Positions 57,015 through 64,000 of a DNA stretch of 64,000 nucleotides are shown here, in pieces. The position numbers and the translations under genes are program-made. Source of the DNA: Cercis canadensis (lineage: Eukaryota > Streptophyta > Magnoliopsida > Fabales > Fabaceae); the NCBI GenBank assembly GCA_003255065.1, contig QAOA01005762.1, positions 203,079 through 267,078 on the forward strand. The letters are read 5' to 3'. The notes beneath the pieces are model-generated. The model did no database searches, was not told where the DNA came from, and saw only the letters and a list, made by a program, of their open reading frames with translations. Within the stretch, counting starts at the first letter, position 1. Every line of letters begins with the position of its first letter.

Positions 57015-59418
57015 TCAGTTATAAAGGCATGGAATGTTTGGACTGGAAAAAGAACTTGTGCCATGTGCATTATTGCAGGATGCATAAGTCTTCTTTCCAG
57101 GAACAGAAGAAGCTATGTTAATGTCATCCAACACAATATTGGTGCAACCAATGGAATTGTCACAATTGAGTTGGATTGCATCCTCAACAGCTGAAGTTCC
57201 ATGCACCTTGCGGTATGTAATGTCACTCACTTCCACTGCTGAGTTTGTAGTAGCATCAAGAGAGTTATAGTGTTGATCGATAATGATAGGGTTCTTAGCG
57301 GCTATGAGAACAATATGTTCAAATGTGATTTTCTTGGCATATCCAGATCCTCCCTAATAAAAATAAATAAATAAATAATATCATTTATATAGATATTTAC
57401 ATTTCATAAATAAAAATAATAAGGAATTAGAATTAAATCATGTTTGGGTTCTCCAAAGGATCAAAATTGATATTTTCTAATAAAAGGTTTGAATTTTTCA
57501 CATAAAAAACCTCATCCAAACTGACCATAAATGGGCTTATTTATGACTTATAAACATTTAGTTAATGTCACAAGTGATGATCAACAATGTTTACATGTAT
57601 TTGGATAAAGTTATAATTAAATTTCCTTGGATCCAAATAAGTTGTTTTTGGCTGACCTAAGCACTTTTCATGAAAGAAATTATTTCAACAACTAATTACC
57701 GCCCATGTCTTGATTCTAGCTCCATTCTGAGTTTTAGTAAAGCTGCAATTCTTGACATGGATCTCTTCCACTGTAGCATATTCTCCATTTGCTCCGAGGC
57801 TTCCAATGCTATATTCAACAATACATACACAAAAGAATATTTTTGAGTAATTGATTAAGTATATTTATAACTAGTGAGAAAGAAAAGTTGAGATAAAACC
57901 AATTAACCTTATGCCATGACCAGGTCCACAAGCAACATCAGTTATGTTGATGAATGATGAACCACTGTTGATAGCAATGCAGTCATCACCTATAGCAGAA
58001 GAGGCAAAATTTGATCAAAATATATCCCAATTTTAACATTAATTTTAGGTAGAAATTAACATAAAAGACTAAACTGGGCCTATAATTCAATTACCAGTTT
58101 TCATTTTGCAATGGTAGATGATGACATTGGAGGTTGCTGAAATATCGATTCCATCGGTGTTTGGGCTATCCTCAGGTGCAGTAATGTGCAAATTTGAGAT
58201 ATGAGCACCATTGCAGGAATTTATGCTTATATGATTTCTTGGGCTATTGATGTGAGTCAAATCGCTAAGTTGGAGATTTTGACAATTGTGAAAATATAGA
58301 GCCTGCATCCCACAAAGTAGAACAAATAGCATCATTATCACATCATACTGAACACAAAATATTCTCTAGTCATTTTTTTTTTAAATTTTATATATATACA
58401 TATATAAGGAGAATATCTTGCCAAATTCAGAGTTTGAATTTAAGAGGTGAGACTACCAAGCCTTAAGGCCGATATATGACCATCAAACTATGATGAGGCC
58501 ATTACAGTCACTCAGTATATTATTCTTTCATAACTTAAACTTACAGTTGGCCTTGGGCAGTTGCCATCAGAATTGCACTTCCACCATAAAGCTCCTTGCC
58601 CATCAATTTTTCCTCCTCCATTGACAACAAGGTTGTTTATACCAGAGAACTTGATCCAAGCATCTTTGTTGTGTTCTGACCATTTCCAAGCATCAAGGCT
58701 ATTTGGGGCAATGATATTTCCTTGGATCTGCCAAGCCAGACAGTATTAGTGAGACCTAGATTAAATTATTATAGTTCAGATAAGTAAAGCATGTTAGGCC
58801 TTCAAATTAATGTTATTTAGCTAGACAAAATTTGCCAGAACTTTATCGGAATTTAAATGTGGTTGTTAGAAATCCAAAAAATTCTAGCTACCAATCATTT
58901 TCTAAAATTAATTTCCACCATGCTTTAGATATATTAATAGGCAGATATATGCATGCTTCTTTCTCGTGCACAAAAACAAAAACACAAAGACACTAATTTA
59001 CCTTAACATTAATGCTTGCAGGCTTGCAAGAACCCATGAAGACCACAGGCTGCAACATGAATGTTTTTCCTTTGGGTATGAAGAGTGTTGGGGTGCCTTG
59101 AGCTGACCCACACACATCCTTCCATGCTTTGAGAAAAGCCTTTACAAATTGTAAAACAAAGGACTCTTAGCCAAGCTAATGGATATTATTAGATCAGATA
59201 ATTTCATGTGCAAAATATTAAGTCTCAGAAAAGAATAAGATGAAGGTATATTAAAAAAACAAGATAAGAAAAGCTACTTGTGAATCATCACTTTGGCCGT
59301 CCCCCTTAGCACCATAATTGATAACGTTGAAGCTAGGATTTGTATCAGTTACTATTCTAGCACATAAACAAGGTGAAGCAAATAAAAGCATGCAAAGGAC
59401 AGCAAATAGGCCTTTCAT
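57015..59418 (-). CDS. Polygalacturonase (GH28), gene 3, seven exons
   Basis: Exons 59278-59418, 59002-59139, 58545-58727, 58095-58302, 57908-57989, 57700-57808, 57015-57353; 399 residues, each exon equal in length to that of gene 1. Signal peptide [19 protein letters not shown]; motifs [22 protein letters not shown] and RIK all present, so a secreted, active pectin hydrolase is expected. Differences from gene 1 include TWA for TWP after RIK and an exon 3 that begins with Ile. Splice sites are GT-AG and no stops occur. It faces gene 1 (convergent) with the dead copy between them on the same strand as this gene, which suggests local duplication with an inversion. Confidence 0.95.
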
Positions 59419-59517
59419 CTTTGAAAATAAGATCACTGTCACTACTACTCAATTATCTATGTAGAGAAAGGAGAAGGCAAGAATGTACTTGTGAAGTGCA
59501 AAGCAGATAAAGGACCA

Positions 59518-59526
59518 CTATAAATA
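59518..59526 (-). promoter_or_regulatory. TATA box of polygalacturonase 3
   Basis: Minus strand TATTTATAG about 100 bp upstream of ATG 59418; the intervening leader matches that of gene 1. Confidence 0.6.
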
Positions 59527-59529
59527 CTG

Positions 59530-60058
59530 TGCTAGCTACATCAGTAATGGGAATGAGTAATCCATAATAAGACTGAAGATCATTTTTTATTATTATTCAT
59601 AATGATCAAGATCTTTGTGTTGAATTAGTCACACTAGTAATGGAAATAAAAATCCATAATAATAATAATAAAGATTTGTGCCTTATACATGTATATTTTA
59701 TAGAAGCAATTCGAAATTTAATGGTTTGGGATTTGTGATGTTTGTGATATTACTTCCTTGTATATTTACAGTGCCACATGGAAATAATAATTGTGATATT
59801 ATTTCCATGTATATTTTATAGATGCAAATGCAAAGTCTAATGTTTTATTGTGAAAGAAAAAGAGAATCTGATTCATTGATTCACAAAGAAAACCATAGAT
59901 GCATTTGTTTGGATGTGAAATATTCATTGCGTAGCAAATGGGGGGATTCAGCTAACATAGGATATAAATGGCTAAAAACCATTAACGCACGTACGTCTTA
60001 ATTCACTTCTTTAGTTGATGAACAAGTCAGTTTTTTTTTTTTTTTTTTTTTTTTTTTN

Positions 60059-60132
<74 letters not shown>

Positions 60133-60600
60133 GAACAGACCCAAAAAATTTGGTTGGTGGGGAAAAGGATACATAAAATACTCCTTCGGTTGACAATGAT
60201 ATTTCTGCAAATAAAAAAATTTCAATTTTCTTCTCAGTAATTTGGATGAAATTTTTTTTTGGTTGAAAAAAATTAGGAGGTAAACAGGTTACTCTAGCTT
60301 CAAGGAATAGCACACCACAATTAGTAGATGCCTACCAACAAATAATCACTTGTACAATTTGAGCCAAAAACATTTTCATCGATATAACTAGAACTTGTCA
60401 ATTGAACCAACCCTTGTTGACAATTGCATGAAATTATAAACTTTAAGAAATGAAAGCATCATTTTTATATGTTTAATTGATCTAATACCTTATAATAACA
60501 ATCTAATGATTCTAAGATGCATGAAAATATAATAATTAACTCAGCCAAATCTACCACATTCATATTATAGGAAAACCGAAAATATGGAGAAAGGTTACAG
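59530..60600. other. Intergenic; poly(T)-N-poly(A) junction
   Basis: 28 T (60030-60057), one N (60058), then about 71 A (60059-60129). Such an abutment suggests a collapsed or wrongly joined homopolymer. No gene is recognised. Confidence 0.6.
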
Positions 60601-60768
60601 CTTTCATTTAGTATGGTTGTAAATTTATACGAGTGTAAAGTCTATTCAAATGAAAAGAAGACTAATCCTAGAAGGAGACTAACCCTAGATGAGTTGATAA
60701 GTATATTTTGTTACAAGTATATTTGACTAAGTAAGATAAATCATTAAATCAAATAAATCAAATTCTAA

Positions 60769-61566
60769 CTAATCTGGTGATTCACTAATACGCCCCCTCA
60801 AGATGGTGGAGGATTCAACTACACCAATCTTGGAACGAAGGGATTGAAACCGGGGTCCTGGTAGTGGCTTTGTTAGGAGATCAGCCAATTGATGTGATGA
60901 AGGGACATGAGAGACTTTAAGAGCTTTGTTGGCGACAAGATCCCGGACAAAGTGATAGTCAATGGACAAATGCTTCATGCGTGAGTGAAAGACGGGGTTG
61001 GCACAAAGATATGTGGCGCCAATATTATTTGAGTAGATCATGGGAGGTGCAGGAAGCTTGATACCAAGTTCACTAAGTAAATTTTGAAGCCATAAGATCT
61101 CAGCAGAGGTAGAAGCAATGGTGCGGTATTCAGCTTCTGTGGAGGAGCGAGCTACTGATTTTTGCTTGCGTGAGCTCCAAGAGATTGGATTGTTACCAAG
61201 ATAGGCAATGTAGGCACCGGTAGAACGGCGATCAGCTGTGTCACCAGCCCAGTCAGCATCACAATAGGCAATGAGCTGCAGCTGGGCATGCCAAGTAAGG
61301 ACAATGCCAAAGGTGAGGGTTGACTTCAAATACCGTAGCAATCTCTTAAGTGCTTGATAGTGGTCATCGGTAGGAGCATGCATGTGTTGAGCAAGGCGGC
61401 TAACAGTGTAGGCAACATCTAGGTGAGTAAGAGACAAGTACTGTAAAGAGCCAACCAATCTTTGGTAGACAATGATGTCAGTGGAGGGTGAGTCAAGAGC
61501 AAATTTGGCTGAAGTAGACATGGGAGTGGTGATAGGTTTGGCGCCTTCCATGTTGGATTTGGCCAA
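60769..61566 (-). pseudogene. Copia RNase H domain
   Basis: A 265-residue open frame: YQRLVGSLQYLSLTHLDVAY, YCDADWAGDTADRRSTGAY (catalytic D), SRKQKSVARSSTEAEYRTIA, HSRMKHLSIDYHFVRD and HQLADLLTKPL. It lacks a start of its own; the connection to the preceding RT is broken by a stop at about 61587 (YVKYIYRD region). The frame ends a few bases from the polypurine tract. Confidence 0.9.
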
Positions 61567-61587
61567 TAAATCCCGGATATATTTGTG

Positions 61588-62316
61588 CTACGTGATAAAG
61601 AGCCCTTTTGAAGATGGAATTAGTTCAAGACCAAGAAAATAATTAGGGAACCCAAGGTCTTTCAAGGAAAAGGCAGCAACAAGTGAGCTCATAAATTGTG
61701 TAAGAAAAATAGTGGAGTTGCCGGTCAAGAGTAGATCATCAACATATACCAAAAAAATATGCAAGTATAGTACCTTTCCGATAGATAAATAATGAGGCAT
61801 CTATCTTAGAACTAATGAAGCCATATTGTAAAAGAAAAGTATGTAAGGCATGATACCAGGCACGTGGGGCTTGCTTGAGGCCATAGAGAGCCTTCTTGAG
61901 GCGACACACATGAGATAGATATTGCTGATGAACAAAACCGGGGGTTGTGCCATATATACTGTTTCGGATATAGCTCCTTGAAGGAAAGCATTGTTCACGT
62001 CCATTTGGCGAAGAGGCCAGCCACGGGAGAGAGCAATGGAAAGTACTATTCTGATAGTTTGAGGCTTGATGACATGACTAAAGGTATCAAAATAGTCTAC
62101 ACCGGGGCGTTGGTGGAAACCCTTGGCTACAAGACGGGCTTTGTAGCGAGAGATAGAGCCATCCAAATTTCTTTTGACACGGAATACCCACTTGTTGCCA
62201 ACAATATTGTAGTGGGAGTGTGATGGAACTAGATCCCAAGTGCCATTGCTCATAAGAGCATTAAATTCCTCTGACATGGCTGTTTTCCAGTGGGGAGATT
62301 TAAGAGCTTGAGACAC
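61588..62316 (-). pseudogene. Copia reverse transcriptase, frameshifted
   Basis: 62316-61801: [60 protein letters not shown] and [13 protein letters not shown] frameshift near 61900-61960 disturbs the fingers/palm. 61800-61588 resumes with VYVDDLLLTGN (the catalytic YVDD) and KDLGFPNYFLGLE. It would copy element RNA; not functional as it stands. Confidence 0.9.
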
Positions 62317-62334
62317 ACATGTAGGTTCAAGAGC

Positions 62335-62841
62335 TTAGGGAAGAGGGTACTTGGAGATGGCAAAGAGCTGCTTGGGTTTATGTATGTTGTTTTTGGCTCG
62401 GGTAGTCATGGGGTGTGTGTTTAGGGGAGGGATGTGAGAAGGGGGAGCTGAATTACCTGAGTCAAGACCTTGAGTGACAGGCGGCAAGGGCACTACTGCA
62501 AAGACATAGATATCACACGGAGGAGAAGGTGAAGGAGAGACACGTGAAGGAGTGGTGGAGAAGGAAGGAGGGGAAGTGGTTAAAGGAGAGGGGGAAGATG
62601 CGTTGGGTTGAGGGCTGGTAGGTGGTGGAGGTGGAGTGAAACTTTGAAAGGTAATCAGCTCATGAGATGGTTGAGAAGGAGATAAATCCGAGAGGGTAGA
62701 GTTCAAAAAGGATTGTGACTCTTTTGGAAAAGGGAAGATGTGTTCTAAAAATTTAACATGTCGTGAATGGAAGAGTTTTTGGGTTTGAGTGTCCAAGAAA
62801 ATGAAGCACTTTGAGAATTTGAGTAGCCAAGAAAGACACAA
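62335..62841 (-). pseudogene. Copia linker between integrase and reverse transcriptase
   Basis: A 168-residue frame with the proline/serine-rich linker usual between integrase and RT (SPSPPCD..., MTTRAKNNIHKPKQLFAISK). It begins at the end of the integrase C-terminal region (FSKCFIFLDTQTQK) and ends at a TAA just before the RT, so the polyprotein is interrupted. Confidence 0.8.
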
Positions 62842-63120
62842 GAGTTTGACCTAGGTTGGAGTTTGTTTGTGGTATACGGCTTCAACCAAGGAAAACAAAG
62901 ACACCCAAAAATTCTTAATTTGGAGTAGTTCGGGGTTTTACCAAATAAAATGGAGAAAGGAGATTTGGAGTGGAGGACTAGTGTGGGGAGTCTATTAATG
63001 AGATAGGCTGCTGTTTTAAGGGCAAAAGTCCAGAACTTGGTGGGAAGGCAGACATGGTTGAGAAGGCAACGAGCTGTTTCAATTAAATGACGATGTTTTC
63101 GCTCTGAGAGTCCATTATGT

Positions 63121-64000
63121 TCAGGAGTGTGTAAGTGTGCTATCCCATGAGGAGAGAAAGGGGCGGAGCCCTATATATTCGCCACCATTGTCAGAGTAAA
63201 AAGTTTTAATGGTAGATTTAAAAGTTTTCTCAACTAAGGCTTTAAAAGTAGGAAAAATTAAATAGACATCAGATTTATTTTTGATTGGGTAAAGCCAAAC
63301 ATAATGGGAAAAATGATCAATAAAAATCACATAATAACGAAATCCATCAATAGAATAACACGGGGTAGGGCCCCATACATCTGAATAAATAATATTCAGG
63401 GGACCCATACTAGAAAGACTAGAAATAGCAAAGGGTAACTTGTGACTTTTATTCCTAAAACAAGCGACACATGGAGAAGGCTTGGAGGATGTGACTGGAA
63501 GACTCTCAGAAGCAAAAATTTGACGCATGATAGTGGAAGATGGGTGACCAAGGAGATGATGCCAGTGAATGGGCGATGGTGTGACGGTGGAGTGGGCAGC
63601 AAAGAGGGAAGAACCAAATGGAGGTGGTAATGGTAGTTGGTAAACATTGTGATTACGCTGGGTTTGAAGCAGTGGCTTGCCCGTTGTTAAGGACTTGACC
63701 TGAAAATAAGATGGAAAGAATTCAACTAAAACTTTATTCTGTTTACATAATTGGGAAACAGAAATTAAATTGGTAGTAACAGAGGGAACACAAAGAACAT
63801 TAGAAAGTTGAAGAGTGGAGGGTAAGACCATGGTGCCTGTGTGAGAGATAGGAAGTTTATTACCATTGACAACTGTTAAACTGTCAGGACCATCATATTC
63901 AGTAGAGACGGAGAGATTCCTAAAGTCATTTGTGATGCAATGAGTAGCTCCTGAGTCAATAATCCAGTGAGGATTAGTGCTAGGGGAGGCGGCAGCAGCA
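63121..64000 (-). pseudogene. Copia protease, pre-integrase and integrase core
   Basis: Frame open at the right window edge. It holds a protease site WIIDSGATHCI (catalytic DSG intact), HWHHLLGHPSSTIMR and CxxC of the pre-integrase finger, and the integrase core DVWGP, FIDHFSHYVWLYPIKNKSD and SDNGGEY. A one-base loss at about 63150 shifts the frame: the expected HGIAHLHTPEHNGL follows in another frame. Homology continues to 62842 (ERKHRHLIETARCLL, FGCLCF). Confidence 0.9.

Larger units (their letters stand above)
60600..64000 (-). mobile_element. Degenerate Ty1/copia element, 3' part, open to the right
   Basis: Minus-strand copia polyprotein, from protease at the window edge to RNase H at 60769, followed by a polypurine tract (TTGAGGGGGCG, about 60793-60803) and the start of the 3' LTR (about 60792 leftwards). 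The outer LTR limit (about 60600) is a guess. Several frame breaks are present. The 5' LTR and gag lie beyond the window. Confidence 0.9.

Noticed and set aside
1..64000. CRISPR arrays, operons, bacterial ribosome-binding sites, rRNA genes
   Set aside because: None is present: the sequence is a plant nuclear segment and the repeats are transposons, microsatellites or assembly duplications. No complete tRNA gene could be supported; tRNA-like boxes occur only in SINEs.

Overview
This is a nuclear segment of a flowering plant. The base composition is AT-rich, several genes have GT-AG introns, and there are plant-specific gene families (MUR3-like GT47 glycosyltransferases, GH28 polygalacturonases, an F-box-associated domain). 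Tat-lineage Ty3/gypsy, Ty1/copia, SINE, LINE and MITE insertions are dense. The genes look eudicot; I cannot name the species. It is a draft assembly: there are 12 single-N junctions and one 73-nt gap (26184-26256). Six of the single-N junctions are flanked by repeated sequence and look like unmerged overlapping contig ends or haplotypes.

Layout. Positions 1-3505: a possible first exon of a leftward gene, a gypsy LTR fragment and a broken copia element. Positions 3903-~31190: a tandem array of four MUR3-like GT47 genes, all on the minus strand (5309-6871, 16951-18513, 22821-24383, 28187-29668), each inside a homologous unit. Comparing the units shows that the length differences are dated insertions: a 5.1-kb Tat-lineage element with GTTTT target-site duplication (TSD), a solo LTR with TATAT TSD, two Tourist-like MITEs, two SINEs with 10- and 15-bp TSDs, a 5'-truncated LINE and a copia LTR plus primer-binding site. 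Copies 1-3 are nearly identical open frames; copy 4 is more diverged, with an N-terminal deletion and a C-terminal frameshift.

Positions 31294-39491: a BiP/HSP70 (ER chaperone) pseudogene on the minus strand. It keeps its signal peptide, intron layout and a promoter with unfolded-protein-response motifs, but carries several stops and lacks HDEL. Two elements sit in its introns: a 1.5-kb non-autonomous LTR element (GTTAT TSD) and a 1.66-kb fold-back element with telomere-like arms. Positions 40183-43418 hold three TIR elements. Positions 43844-59418: three polygalacturonase loci. Two have identical seven-exon structures coding for 399 residues (one on plus, one on minus), and between them is a decayed minus-strand copy. 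The space between is filled by an apparent hAT-like element carrying an F-box-associated fragment, and a hAT-like MITE with a nested hairpin MITE. Positions 60600-64000: the 3' two-thirds of a degenerate copia element running off the window.

Likely functional genes: GT47 copies 1-3 (cell-wall xyloglucan side-chain glycosylation in the Golgi) and the two polygalacturonases (secreted pectin hydrolases). Both are small families expanded by local duplication. I found no convincing novel enzymatic system. The most informative content is the set of insertion/empty-site pairs, the fold-back elements, the antisense unit in the Tat element and the assembly artefacts.
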